Positions 23,203 through 35,781 of a stretch of 64,000 nt of DNA are shown here, piece after piece. The translations under genes and the position numbers were made by a program. The stretch is from Moniliophthora roreri (Eukaryota > Basidiomycota > Agaricomycetes > Agaricales > Marasmiaceae), in assembly GCA_001466705.2 (NCBI GenBank), contig LATX02000230.1:1-64000 (forward strand). Reading direction: 5' to 3'. Each line of letters starts with the position of its first letter. Position 1 is the stretch's first letter. A model generated the notes under the pieces. That model saw nothing but the letters and a program-made list of their open reading frames with translations. It made no database searches and was not told the DNA's origin.

Positions 23203-24329
23203 TAATTTGTCTGAGATAAGACTAGTGGAAATCTACCCAATCTACCCAAAAGATAACCTCCAAAAGTCCAACTCAGGTTGTTGTGCAAGTGTGGATCAAT
23301 ATGATCAGAGTTGCCACACTTAGAATGCCAACAAAACTCTTAGCTAGGTTGATTCTCTCTTATTGAAGTAATCTACTTCAAGGTGTTCACCTCCAGAGGA
23401 GTATATATGGTTTTAAAAGGGTTTATATCACAAACACACACACAAAACACAAAGAACACAGTGCACAAAGCACAAACACAAGAGCTACAGTCCTGTACAA
23501 AGACTTGATAGCCAATATAGTCTGACCCTATGGAGTTCAAGACTTCCTTAAGACAACTACAGCACACAGTGTACTGGAAAAGGTCCTAGACCAATTTCTA
23601 CAAAGAGCTCAGCACAGGCACACCTCTTGCTAAGACTCTAAGTGTATCACAACCTGATACACAACACAGGCCACACTCCAAGTGCCCAAGGCTCCTTCTT
23701 GGTGTAAAGTGTCTCTTAGAAAAGTGCTACAATGCACTTAAGATGTTACTCTTAGTCTCTTACGATGCAAGTTCATTATCAGATTCTATCTCTCTGGAGT
23801 CACTCAGGACCAATCTCCAGGGCCTGAAGTGAGAAAGCAAAACTGGAATGGCACACAAATTTATACACCAAACAAACTCTTCATGTATTCACAATCAGAG
23901 AAGGCAGAGTTACTTGAGTATGTATGAATATCTAGCTGTCCTTATATACAGTCCAAGGAATATATTTACCGAAAAATATAAATAATGTCTGATAATTCAG
24001 GAAATGATAAAGGAGTGACTGAGATACTAAAAGAGAGAATATTTGGATGTCACAGAGTCTGGCCACTAGGGTATCTGACCATATCTGCACAGGTATCTAC
24101 ATCTCCAGGTGTTCTGGACTCTATAATTTGTATTTTCTCTTTTCTAAGTCAGGTATCTATGAGCAGATGGCTGTATCCATCCCGTCTCTTTACAGCATTT
24201 CCCTTTCTAGTATCCACACATTGGCAGAGGCCTAGATGCCAAAGTTATCAAGGTCAGAACATGCTGTTACTGTTCCTATCTTCTTTGACAATGCACACTT
24301 GGTCTTATTTAGGACTTCTTGTGTGTTAG
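23203..24329 (+). repeat. Repeat H3, carrying the Gypsy-1 empty site
   Basis: It aligns with H1 on both sides of the Gypsy-1 insertion. The sequence gtgcacaaagcacaaacac near 23461 is continuous where H1 has GCACC, element, GCACC. It ends abruptly at repeat R. Confidence 0.7.
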
Positions 24330-24790
24330 ACTGAGCCAAATAGAAGTAGAACATTGTGTAGGAGTAGCCTGAAGCCCGAAATCACTCCCAGGATCTTAGA
24401 GCTTATGGTTTTTGAGGTCTGTGTTCAAGCTTCAACAAGACAATCAAGGGCTATCTCATTCCATCTGATTCTTTATTGGGCACAATATGAGCATAAATGC
24501 TGGAGGAACATACCTTCGGGATTTTGAAGTGCAACTCTGGCACGGACAATAGACTGTGAGGTCACAGAGCTGTGCAGTGTGACCGGGTACAGGTCCAGGA
24601 CCTGATGCTGAACAATGACCTGTTGAGGGGAAGCTGTGTTGTGATCTCCGGATGAGGAAGAGGGCCTTGAGCCTGGGCTCAGAGGCCAAAAGGAGGTGAA
24701 AGTCGAGCTTGTTCTGCCTCTGCAAGCTTGATGGACAGCTGGGATCAAAGGAGGATGTTGGCAGTGATGGAAAGGGCAAGACACGGAGGT
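24330..24790 (-). repeat. Dispersed repeat R, copy 2
   Basis: The right-hand part matches about 56950-57120 (shared ggtcctggacctgtacccgg on the minus strand) and the left part matches 1515-1730. No protein recognised. Confidence 0.6.
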
Positions 24791-25756
24791 ATAGATAACT
24801 AGCATGATCACATTGTAAACTAAGATCACACTGATTGTCGAAAAAATATTGGAACTGAAAGGGAAAAGAAAACTGAGAATGGACTTACTGTAGCACCAGC
24901 TGCAGTAGACTAGGAGTGAATCTCAGATCAAGAGCTTGAGGGGCTGGCAGCATGGGCATTGGGACAGAGGGGCAGGATGGTGGATGGAGGGAAGAAAATG
25001 GGTTCAAAACATGTGCTGAACTTGATTTTTGAGAAGCCTGCAGGCTTACATGCACCTTTGTATGTGAACAGGCATGGCTAATGGTGAACTGGGCTGATGT
25101 ACATGGGCTGGAGTACATGAGGCCGGGAACACGTGTGTGTAGCATTGACAATGATTACAACTGGTGTGCTGGCATGCTGGCAAGGTCTTTTTTACTTATC
25201 TTGATGTCTATTTCTCGTTATTGAGGTCTATCCAGCACTTCTGGAGGGGCATGAAGTCCTTCCTGTCCAGAAAATAGACCACTGCAGCAGTTTCATAAAC
25301 CTGACATGTGTCAGGTGTGCTGGTTCTCATCGACCTCCACTATCAACATCACATCGACTCCCTATCACGTCCATAACCTTTGTAACTTTGGTGAGTATTT
25401 CTATATACCTCCTTTAATCTGGTACTCATGTCTTTGTCACCTAGTAGTGCTCCAACACAAGTTATTTACTCGTTCTCTTGGCTTCAGCTTCAACTCCCAA
25501 GCTAGGCTTCATCATGATCAAGGTTCGTTTACTCCTGGATGCATGGTCCTTTCAGGAGTATCGGGCTGGGAGAAAAACTCAGGAGAACTCAGAGGTTTGG
25601 TTGATCAAGGTATGTCTCAACTTCTAGATAAATTATTTTTTCCCTGCTAACACTAGGATATAAGGGCGCAGGGATGTTCCAGTTCCAGCAGTACAGCAAA
25701 CTCTACCTTCAACATCTATCTTATCCTCTCTACTGTTATGGTTACTTGGACCGAGG
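24791..25756. other. No clear gene; may hold 5' exons of the recombinase
   Basis: A short frame near 25440-25610 ('LGFIMIKVRLLLDAWSF') could be an upstream exon, but I cannot tie it to a family. Confidence 0.25.
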
Positions 25757-28700
25757 TTGAGACTTGTAGTACATAAACTAGTTTTTCATAGTCTTCAAGG
25801 CATTCTCTCCAACAGAAACCAGTGGACACATCAAGAAACCAGCGGACTACACAATGTTGATGCTGAAATTGACCTTGACAAAGAGATCAGTCATCTGAAG
25901 AAGGATACCAACTATTGCAATGATAATGATGACATGCCTGAGCTTCAGGCCATTACTGAAGATGGGAGTGACTGGGAAGATGATGACAATGATGATGAGG
26001 ATGACAATGAGGACAACAATGAGAAGATGGTTCACCAACACCCTCGAAAGGTGTGAAAAGTAAGCATAGCCTTCATTCACCATCTGGGACCTTCCGAACA
26101 ATTCTATATACAGGTAGAGCTGCAGCATAGTGTCCCCATTGAAGCTAAAGACTACAAAAGCCCAGTGGTAAGTTACATTCCTCTTAGACCTTATCAGATA
26201 TACTAACACTATTCCAGAACCAATCTGATAATGTCTACACTACTGCGCCTCTCACAATGGTTGTTGACACAGATGAATGCAACAACAGGGGTGTTGCTGA
26301 CTCTGTGGAGCCAATGAAGTTGGAGAAGTTCAGTATGGCAACTTCCAACTCTGCTGCAGCCTCGGCCACCAATACTAACATCAACCCCGTGTCAGCCTTA
26401 ACAACAAGTTCTGGTTTGATGGTGGCTTCCGCATCTGACACCAACATATTGGCCCTTCCAGACAGTTTTCGCAAGACTGTAATGGAATGTGCTCAGAGCA
26501 TTAGTGAGAATACACAGAAGGAGTATATATGGCAAGTACCTATCATCTTTTGCTCCAACTTGAAGATTGATTGAGTAATCCTAGGCAATGCAACTCGCTC
26601 GAAGCCTATGCTCAATGGCATAGTTTCGTCAAGCCTGGGAATAAATTTGTATGCAACATGCCACATCCAGATGCTGCTGAGATTATCAACACATGGATCA
26701 TGGATGCATACGTAGTCTTTTAGCCATCGTGTACTGTTGCCTCATAACTAATGTGCTCCTAGTTGTGACGCACAAAATCCAGATGGAACCTTTAAGCCTG
26801 ATGATCAGATTCAAAGCAGCTACAGCCATGTGGAGAAGAAGTGAGCAGGCATCTTGTGGGGGTTTCAGCAAGTTGGGCTCACAGACCGCTGGCACAAGAA
26901 TGAGGCAACTGGAGACATAACAGGGAACCCAGTTGCTTCCTTTCAGGTTTCCAAGTACATGTCCAACTTGAAGCATCAAAAGGTATTCACTGATTATTTT
27001 TCACTTAAGATTTCTCTAACATTGTCTCCAAGGTTTGAGCTGGAGAGACACCAACTAGTTCACATGCTATCACTCCAGTAAGTCACTTACTGCTCTATCC
27101 AATTAGCTAATTAATTGTTTTCAGAAAATAATCCTAGACTTGTTCAATCTTGCTCGCAAAGGAGACAATTACAACATCAAACCCATAGCACCTTCGGTAT
27201 GGAAGAATCAGGACTCCACCAAGCCAAGAATGTATGGAGGGCGCATGTACCGCCAACTACATTTTGCCTGTGTCATTTTGTTTCTTTGTCTCCTTCGCAT
27301 AGATGAGACATCAAAAATTGAAGCTCACAACGTCAAGGTCATCAAGAACTTTGACAAGCATGGGCATTTGATGGAACTTACTCTACCATTTTGAAAGATG
27401 CACCAATATGGTGGTAGGTTGTTTAAGTCTTTAAAGCTTCGAGACTACTAACGCGCAGTGTAGATATTAAACCTTTTTACCTCCACAAATTCTCAGAAGA
27501 GCTTTCATACCCCTGTTCTATTCATGCATAGTCTGCATTGTACAATGAAACTGACAGAACTGGCTTCCTTTTTCACAAGATAGGCACAGATAATCAAATT
27601 CATTAGCAAAGCTACAATTGTATTATTTGTATTCTAAAATGCAGAAATTGGCTTTTTCAATACCAATTCCACTCATATGTGATGGTATTGCACAACGAGG
27701 TCCCAATATTGTACAATACCATAAAATACACTTATAATACACAAAATTACCTATCATTCAATCTGTAAATGCCATATTAAGGATATGCTGCCACAGCTTA
27801 TTGATGGTGTAACACAGTCGTCAATGCAGGGAAGGTTGGCCGGCTGATTTCTGTCCAGGTAGAAGCCCATGGCATGGTGACTGTGTTACAAGTGACCATC
27901 TTGAGGTCGTTTGGGACTGGCTATTGCCAATTTGTCAGACCAAATGCACCAGCAGATATAAGTACAACACACCTGGTTTGAAGTCCTCTCAAATTTGTCA
28001 TATCCTACACCCTGCCATTTTTGTTGACATGATTCCAACTGCGAGGTGGAATCATAATGCTGAAAAAAAACCTATTAGTCACTGAAAGTCAGCCAGAGAG
28101 CCAAGCCATAGAACCTAGTAGGGCTGAGTAGGCGAGACCAAAGCATTTGACCACCACAGATGGCTTGAGAGCTAGAGCATTGAAGAGAACCTTGAAGTTG
28201 TAGGCTTGAGTCTTGAAAGTCATTGGTTGATCCTTGATAGAATTATCAAATCGGCTCATAAAGTGGGGGAGAAGATCATTGCGATATCACTTTCTGGGTG
28301 AGGAAAATTGAGGTTGTCAGGGGCAGGCTCTGCGGTGATGGTTTGACGTAAAGGTTTGGCCTCTCACATGCTCTTGTTGATGCTCGGAATTTTGGGTTCT
28401 GCTTGCTCTCCATCCTTCCGCTTCCACACTCCCGCCTTTCAATATAGCTGTTGAATTGTATCTGCTTTAGTGCATTGACTCATGTTCTCTCTCTGAAGCT
28501 GAAATACAAGTAATGCATGGAACGCCGGAAACGCAGGTGTAGCTTTGCTGATGTTGACCTTCAGGATCCTGACCCTATGGTGAGTTGGTGCTATTGCTAC
28601 CATTTCATGTGCCAAGGTGTTCATACTCTGAAACCAGCCCTCTCAAACGTTTCTTGCAGTACTCTGCCAGAGCCTTTGCGACATTAATGTTGATGGAGAT

Positions 28701-28955
28701 GCCTATAGTGGTCACTTCTTCCATCAAGGTGGTGTTCAGTGGCTCTCGGTCAACCACCGATAGCCATTGAGAAAGATCTGTGAGTGGAGTGGATGGAGCC
28801 AAGAATTCACCCACCTCACAATTGTCAAGTATCTTATTTCATGGAACGATGATCCAATGTTCTGACGTAAGGATTTTTTTGCAACCACACAACCTGTAGA
28901 CATTGAGCAGAATACCTGTCCCACTTGTAATTGTTCTTGCGCTTGTGCTTATTAA
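25757..28955 (+). pseudogene. Tyrosine recombinase (HxxR family), split by element E2
   Basis: Spliced pieces in order: an acidic N-terminal part (25757-26056), SLEAYAQWHSF, SYSHVEKK ... GILWGF, GNPVASFQVSKYMSNL, then CLLRIDETSK (box I Arg kept), ELTLPF stop KMHQYGG, DIKPFYLHKFSEEL. After the insertion at 27601-28553 come QWLSVN, KICEWSGW and HLTIVKYLISWNDDP, ending at TAA 28953-28955. From memory, agaric tyrosine recombinases read HSFRRGG at box II; here it is HFFHQGG, losing the catalytic Arg through G-to-A changes. Several stops are present. It is related to YR-type transposases (Crypton-like); dead. Confidence 0.75.
27601..28553. mobile_element. CATCAGC-ended element E2 (repeat S copy 2), TSD TT, in a recombinase exon
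   Basis: It starts CATTAGC (mutated CATCAGC) and ends GCTGATG, flanked by TT (27599-27600 and 28554-28555). Ignoring the element and one TT, the exon reads through with exactly the spacing of the paralogue at 51.8 kb, which fixes the ends and the 2-bp duplication. No coding capacity. Confidence 0.85.
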
Positions 28956-30480
28956 CTAATCCATGTAGTCTAGTAGTTGTTAATGGCTAATATCTGTGTG
29001 TGTATTATACCAAGTGTTTGACACATGGCAAGGGCACACATGTTATTTGCTGATCTCAACTCACATCGCACAAAATGACAAAAGGCGCTGATGGGTTATG
29101 GGCAGCTGAAACGCCTGAAACTCGGCAGTGCCTGGTAATAGGTAGATATAACTGTAGTACAACTCGACTTGATCAGTAATAGGGGATATAACAACCATAT
29201 GACTCATACTTACTGGTATTGTGTGGGATATAACCCCCTCCTAACCACCTCTTTACCTGCTATTACCGGTAAAGGGTGGTTATGGGTGGTTATGGGTGTT
29301 ATAACCCCTTCAACCAGTCTTAATGGTCCAAGACCAGGCTTAAAGAGTTAAAGGGGGGTAATACAAGTATAAGAAGGCCAATCTGAGTCTTAGGGAGGTC
29401 ATACCAAGTATTCCTAACGTTCTTTTCAGTGTATAGACAGTTTAGGTAGTTGAAACAAGTTTTTCAAGAGTACAACGAGTCTTGTATAGGTAGAACAACG
29501 ATAGATAGCACAACAAAAGCAACAAGAAAGCAACAAAACATAGACAGTACACTACACTCCATTCTCAACCTCTGCATTGATCTTCTCAATTAAAGGCTTG
29601 ATGATGGTCTTACTGTAGAATTTGTGAAATGACTGTGTGGGGTGAACGAAAGACGTGAAGGTCGGACCTGTACTAGCAGCATATCAGCATGGGTTCTTTG
29701 ATTTTTTTTCATATTATATGGCCAGAAAGGCCTTGGGATATCATTGAAATGATATTTTGAATATTTTAGAAATTTGTTGTAATTTCAATAACTACTGTAC
29801 TATGAGGGAAAAGACTTACCATCATTGATGGTAATGGTAGCGAGGAAAGAGAGAAGGGAATTTAAACTCTGACCCAACAGCAAATTTGGCTGCTCAAAAA
29901 TTTTCCCACCCTTCTGACTCTGATCCCAACCATCATCATCAACAGTGGCGAAGGCCATCCGCTCATCATTCCCTACGTCGTAAGTATATCTTTACATTAT
30001 TATTGTCCTATTAGATACAGTAGCAATAGAATACTACAATAAATGAGTTGAAACAACATCAAACTATGTATCAGTAGCAACACACTATCCTGTATTTCTT
30101 GATCACTGTACATAGATACCCATCATTATATATGCATATACCCTATGATACATTTTATACAGCTTCTTAAATGCTCTATTCTAGTGTGAAATGGGTCTGA
30201 AATGACCTTAAACTATATTTATTGGTGTTGTTGGAGTTGTATTTTTTTATTTTTTGTTTTGAGATTTGAGTGCTTGACGTTTCAGTCACATGAATGAAGA
30301 CCCCCACAATGTGTTTTGTTTATTCCAATCATTATTCAAACTCCACTCTTTCTCTCTTTCTTTCGTACCACCACCATCTCCCTCCAATACACCTCATCGC
30401 TGTTGTTGTCATCATCCAGCCTTCCAGTCTCCCAATCCTCATCCCTTGTTCCTCATCATCGTCCTCTCTCATTACCTCAC
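28956..30480. repeat. Non-coding with TAACC-type palindromic repeats
   Basis: About 29180-29350 holds many imperfect ggttataacc and taaccccc motifs in both orientations, like 32180-32900 and the subterminal parts of E4 and E5. The rest, to the start of the next gene, has no recognised coding sequence; 30290-30480 is a pyrimidine-rich leader-like stretch. Confidence 0.45.
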
Positions 30481-31716
30481 CATGCCTGGGCATCGTGTCG
30501 AGAGTCCAATTCCCAATCCTAGCCATAGCGCATCTCCTCCACCTCGTGGTACCAGTACCTGCTTTCGTCGACCAACACTTAAAAGAAACATGCATATACC
30601 TTGATGGCAAATGGCAAACTGAGTTTTTTTCATACCTCACTCGCATGGTAAGTATCACTAGTCCTCCATCACAACAATATGTTAACTACACATCTTATAG
30701 ATTTGATATAGTTATTGCTCTGCTCGAAAGGCTGATACTGGGAAAGCCAAAGCAGAGATACGACTCATCCCCAGCAATCCAGGTATCAATTGGAATGACC
30801 ACGACCTTATCCCATATCTCGACCCAAAGACGAAATTTGGTCGAGGTGTCCAACACTCCTCAATTGCACCTCTTCTCTGCACCGCTTCCTTTATTGACAA
30901 ATTCAAAAGTGTCGATGCCAATGTCAGACTTGCATACATGACCAGAGTTTCTCTATATATGCTACTAATATTTTGTCAGTGCCCATGAAGAGGTCAAAAG
31001 ATTACTGCTCAAGACTACAAGTCTGTTTGGATTCCTTTACAGCTTCAAAGATTATCAGACTGGAAAGTTTTATCCTGGCTTCCTCCAAGGTTATTTGCTG
31101 GTCCACGTAAGTACTGCAATGTTTCATGAGTATCTTACTGATTATCTGTGTTGTCTAGCTCTGGCAAAGTATTCTTGTGAAACCAACGGCTGCCTTGGAG
31201 TTATCAGAGGCTATTGGTGGAGATGGTGGCAACACTGTTAGAGATGGTATCAACACAGTCACAATTGAATCCATCACCTACATTGCTTGCCAGGTATTTG
31301 AATCTATTCGTGTGTTTCAAGTTTCTAACCATGCTTGTAGGTGTTCTTTATGCTCATGACTCACAATACCTGGTCCCACACTGTCGGAGGATTCAATCTT
31401 TTTTCATTTTATCATAACATCATCAGCATCTTCAAGGCAGGACATCCTAAATGGCAAGAAGATACTCTGGATTGGTGGAACATGTATGTTCTTGAACTAC
31501 TTTTAAACATTTCACTGATTTTGTTCTTATAGGGAAGTTTTGCAACTGGCTGACTCTATTGGCAATGAACCCAAAGAAGGTTCAGATATGGCTTTGGCCC
31601 TGGCTCAGGCTGGTGCCAAGGCCACTGAAGCTGAGGCTGCTGCCGCTGCTGAAGCCAATGTCGCTGCTGCCAACCCAACACCATCTGATCCTGCACACAG
31701 TACCCAGGCCACCTAA
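30481..31716 (+). CDS. DUF6698-like basidiomycete protein
   Basis: A Pro/Ser-rich start (MPGHRVESPIPNPSHS) is followed over several exons by a segment ending ANVRLAYMTR, then FGFLYSFKDYQTGKFYPGFLQGYLLVH (split by an exon end), a stretch with TIESITYIACQ, then WSHTVGGFNLFSFYHNI and TLDWWN, and an Ala-rich tail ending at TAA 31714-31716. The order Y..Q, W...GGFN..FYHNI, TLDWWN matches, from memory, a large agaric family that I believe is Pfam DUF6698; its function is unknown. Introns appear near 30650-30700, 30955-30980, 31108-31158, 31294-31340 and 31484-31533. Exon 1 joins poorly, so the start is uncertain; no obvious stops in the conserved part. Confidence 0.55.
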
Positions 31717-32566
31717 TAGGTTACTTTTCAATTATTCACTGTCTTTGCTATTTTGCTACACTCATACTTGCTCCCCTTGCTGTCCTCGCTCTCTGCTGCA
31801 TTTTCTCTCATTTGGTGACTCCAGCATCTGCTCCCATTCAGACTCTCATCCATTGTCATCACTATATTGCATCAGACACATACCTCATTCATGAAATAAT
31901 GCATCGCTCTCATTACTGTAATGTTTTCTCCATTGTTGTTTGTAGCACTCGCATGTATCGCATACTAGTTAATGATTAATTTGTGTTGATTGATGATTCT
32001 AATATGGCGTGAACAACGAACAATACCATTCTACCTATTTTAGTAATGCTAACCTGCTACTCAAAATATCCTCCATTTCCTGCATTGACTGGTTATTGAG
32101 GTGAGATCTTCCTTTTACTAGTTGTATTCCTGCTAACTGGTTATCACACCAGAAATCTGTGTTTGCTTGTTTCGAGCCCCATAGCTGCCTTAAACTGATA
32201 ATGACTGCTGCCAACTTGCCTTAACCTCCATTAACTGCCATAACCGGTTAGGGGAGTTATGGGGTGGTTAAGACCCCTATTACTGGCTAGGACATCAGGT
32301 AACCAGTTATTCTATCCATTTCTAGATACAACACAACTAACTGGCTATCTCTACATTAACCAGCAATGATCTGGCTACGACATCCTCAAACTCGCTAAGC
32401 ATTCCACTTACTTGTCATGTCAAATCATGGACTTCATAACGAGTTGGCAGAGGGTCACGACAAATCATGAGTAACATAACCACCCACCCCCNCCCCCTTC
32501 ACCATAACCCCCATAACTAGGGATCTCTAGGTATATGGGGGTGATCACAAGTCTTGGGCATCGTTC
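31717..32566. repeat. Non-coding with TAACC palindromes and a poly-C gap
   Basis: Up to about 32100 nothing is recognised. From 32180 there are repeated taacc/ggtta motifs in both orientations. The n at 32492 sits in a C homopolymer, a typical short sequencing gap. Confidence 0.4.
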
Positions 32567-33621
32567 CATCAGCAAAAACTGGAGAATGGTATAACGGGTT
32601 AGCAGGGGAAACGACACCCGATACACATTGCCTATAAGTCCATTAGTGTTGTAACCACGTATATAATACCCTGTTACTGTACCTTGAGAATACAATGTGT
32701 GTTATAACCCCCCATGACCGTGAATGGGAGTTATAATTGTGGATATAACTCTGGTCATAACCCTTCACAACGGTTATGAAGGGTCATAACACTGGGTGTA
32801 GCCAGAGTTGTAAACAGGGTTATAACCTCTTGTAACTGTCATGATGGGTTATATCCCTCTATTACTGTCAGAGAGTGATATAATGCCCAAGGTTTGTTAC
32901 AATGTCTCAGGACAGTTCTTATAAAATGTTTTGAATTCTGGGAGGTACAATCAGTGACACCTTCCGAACAGTAAATACACCCCACAAGAGCTCCTTCCCT
33001 CCCACTTGCAAGCACTGACTGTCCTATAAGTCAACTCTCAGCCTGTAATGAGATGGTTGATTTGATTTTGGACTGTATGTGCTGTCGATGTCGTTGGACA
33101 TGGTGGAGGAGACCAAGTGAGATGCATGATGGTTGTTGGAGCATCAGATCTGGATGCCGGACTCCTCGGAGTTTATGACATGTCACATGTCATCAAGCTC
33201 TTTTGCCTCGCTCATCGTCTCTTCAATACTATTCGACACCTCCGACATCTCAAAAACACAAAGGACATCCCCGGCAACCACACACTGAAAACTCTAAACC
33301 CATGACCTACTCTAAACTGGTCTGTGCACGCCCTCAATCGTCATATAAAGGCCACCTGAGAATTCCAAACACCTGAACTTCTCTTTCTTCCCTCCCACCA
33401 CCATCTCCCCTCCTCCCCCACCTTCCCTTACCCCTTCCTGCCCCTACATGCGCCCTTTTGCCTCAATATTCACCTATTACCACCTGCCCATGGTACATCG
33501 ATGCATTGAACACGTCCTTTTAGTGATTATTGCAAACCCTCCTATTTACTGACACCCATTTTGTATAGAGCCAATTCAGAACTGGAACAAGCAATTCAAA
33601 TGGCGGGATCAGGAATGTCAG

Positions 33622-34245
33622 TGTTACAGTTGTACGTGAACAGACAATCTTTTTCTCTTTTCCTATTTCTTGCTTTGACACTTTAGCGCTCTCAAGCACT
33701 AGTTTTCTCTTTTCTACCTATGCTTCTCATTGACATCTGGACACATCCACATTCCCAGACCCCTTTTCTGACTTCATGCCTATCTTCTTATTTAAGATGT
33801 CATCACTATGTCAGTCATGACATCAGGATGATATCATTATTCTATTAGTTTCTTTCTCTTTCTATTTATGATGTGATGTTATTTCTGATGTCGCTTATTG
33901 TATCATTATATTTATTTTTACTTCCTCGACATCACTTCTGATGTCATGTTCCTATTTACTATGTCATCAAAGGCACACTCTATTTACTAAACAAACGATG
34001 TCGACCTTGCAGTTTGTATGCAAAGTAGTAACTACAATCGTTGTATAAGTAGGTAGTTTACAGGTCTAAGCTACCTCAGCTTGACCTGGTTAATCCTTTG
34101 GAACTCTTGCTCATAACGACCGACCTCTCAGAACTTTAGCGAAAGCTAGAGAACTTGAACTCAAACTTGAACCTTTAGTCAACTTAGCGCCGCTACGTCA
34201 TAGTGGTTGTTGAGTTGTTGCCATTGCTGCACAAGTAACGTAACA
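33622..34245 (+). mobile_element. Solo LTR (624 bp), TSD GTCAG
   Basis: It starts TGTTACAG and ends CGTAACA, flanked by GTCAG at 33617-33621 and 34246-34250. It has TATAAGT at about 34044 and cagcttgacct at 34077-34087, as in the Gypsy LTRs, although the rest of the sequence is different. Confidence 0.85.
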
Positions 34246-34752
34246 GTCAGACAATCAGCTGAAGGTGCGTTCTTATACATCAGATTTTCTTAATGATTCT
34301 TATGCCCTTTGTTCTGTGCCGTTTTGTCCTAAACCAATGTCTCCCGCAATTATCTGAATCCTCACATGACACAAACACATCTAGCTGCCAGATGCTACTA
34401 TCCTACAAACCTGATTCCGAGTCGTTATATCGCTCATTTACACCCCATCATCATTCCAGTGCACTGGAGGACCTTCACTCAGCTTATTGATGCTGTGAGT
34501 TGGTTCAGCTTCAAGGCCAACAATACCAATATCACTGGAACTGCCTCATTGTGTCAGTATGTCTCATTGATCTCAAAGACCAGTCTTACATTGTGTCCAT
34601 CAGGGTACCTTAGCAAGCATTTGCTTCAGTGGCACTGTTGTGACATGTCAGTGTGAGATCGTAAGTCCATTCCTGAGAATTGACAGCTACTCTTTCTGCA
34701 GCTTGACTAAGTCTCCTTGCATTCTCAGTATGTGATGCTGGTGGATGCCGGT

Positions 34753-34753
34753 N
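34753..34753. other. Assembly gap flanked by an exact-looking 1.54-kb duplication
   Basis: 33218-34752 and 34754-36288 appear identical (offset 1536), with the gap base between. Even the solo LTR and its target duplication are repeated. This is best explained by overlapping contig ends that were not merged. Confidence 0.9.
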
Positions 34754-35157
34754 TCTCTTCAATACTATTCGACACCTCCGACATCTCAAAAACACAAAGG
34801 ACATCCCCGGCAACCACACACTGAAAACTCTAAACCCATGACCTACTCTAAACTGGTCTGTGCACGCCCTCAATCGTCATATAAAGGCCACCTGAGAATT
34901 CCAAACACCTGAACTTCTCTTTCTTCCCTCCCACCACCATCTCCCCTCCTCCCCCACCTTCCCTTACCCCTTCCTGCCCCTACATGCGCCCTTTTGCCTC
35001 AATATTCACCTATTACCACCTGCCCATGGTACATCGATGCATTGAACACGTCCTTTTAGTGATTATTGCAAACCCTCCTATTTACTGACACCCATTTTGT
35101 ATAGAGCCAATTCAGAACTGGAACAAGCAATTCAAATGGCGGGATCAGGAATGTCAG

Positions 35158-35781
35158 TGTTACAGTTGTACGTGAACAGACAATCTTTTTCTCTTTTCCT
35201 ATTTCTTGCTTTGACACTTTAGCGCTCTCAAGCACTAGTTTTCTCTTTTCTACCTATGCTTCTCATTGACATCTGGACACATCCACATTCCCAGACCCCT
35301 TTTCTGACTTCATGCCTATCTTCTTATTTAAGATGTCATCACTATGTCAGTCATGACATCAGGATGATATCATTATTCTATTAGTTTCTTTCTCTTTCTA
35401 TTTATGATGTGATGTTATTTCTGATGTCGCTTATTGTATCATTATATTTATTTTTACTTCCTCGACATCACTTCTGATGTCATGTTCCTATTTACTATGT
35501 CATCAAAGGCACACTCTATTTACTAAACAAACGATGTCGACCTTGCAGTTTGTATGCAAAGTAGTAACTACAATCGTTGTATAAGTAGGTAGTTTACAGG
35601 TCTAAGCTACCTCAGCTTGACCTGGTTAATCCTTTGGAACTCTTGCTCATAACGACCGACCTCTCAGAACTTTAGCGAAAGCTAGAGAACTTGAACTCAA
35701 ACTTGAACCTTTAGTCAACTTAGCGCCGCTACGTCATAGTGGTTGTTGAGTTGTTGCCATTGCTGCACAAGTAACGTAACA
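35158..35781 (+). mobile_element. Second listing of the GTCAG solo LTR (probable assembly duplicate)
   Basis: Same sequence and same flanking GTCAG as 33622-34245. It is almost certainly the same genomic LTR represented twice. Confidence 0.8.

Noticed and set aside
30294..30941. 215-codon frame at the start of the DUF6698-like gene
   Set aside because: It reads through a pyrimidine-rich leader and an apparent intron in a different frame from the conserved exons.
29180..32900. TAACC-rich tracts as telomere-like repeats
   Set aside because: Motifs are irregular, occur in both orientations and include AT-rich palindromes; they resemble the subterminal parts of E4 and E5 rather than a tandem telomeric hexamer.
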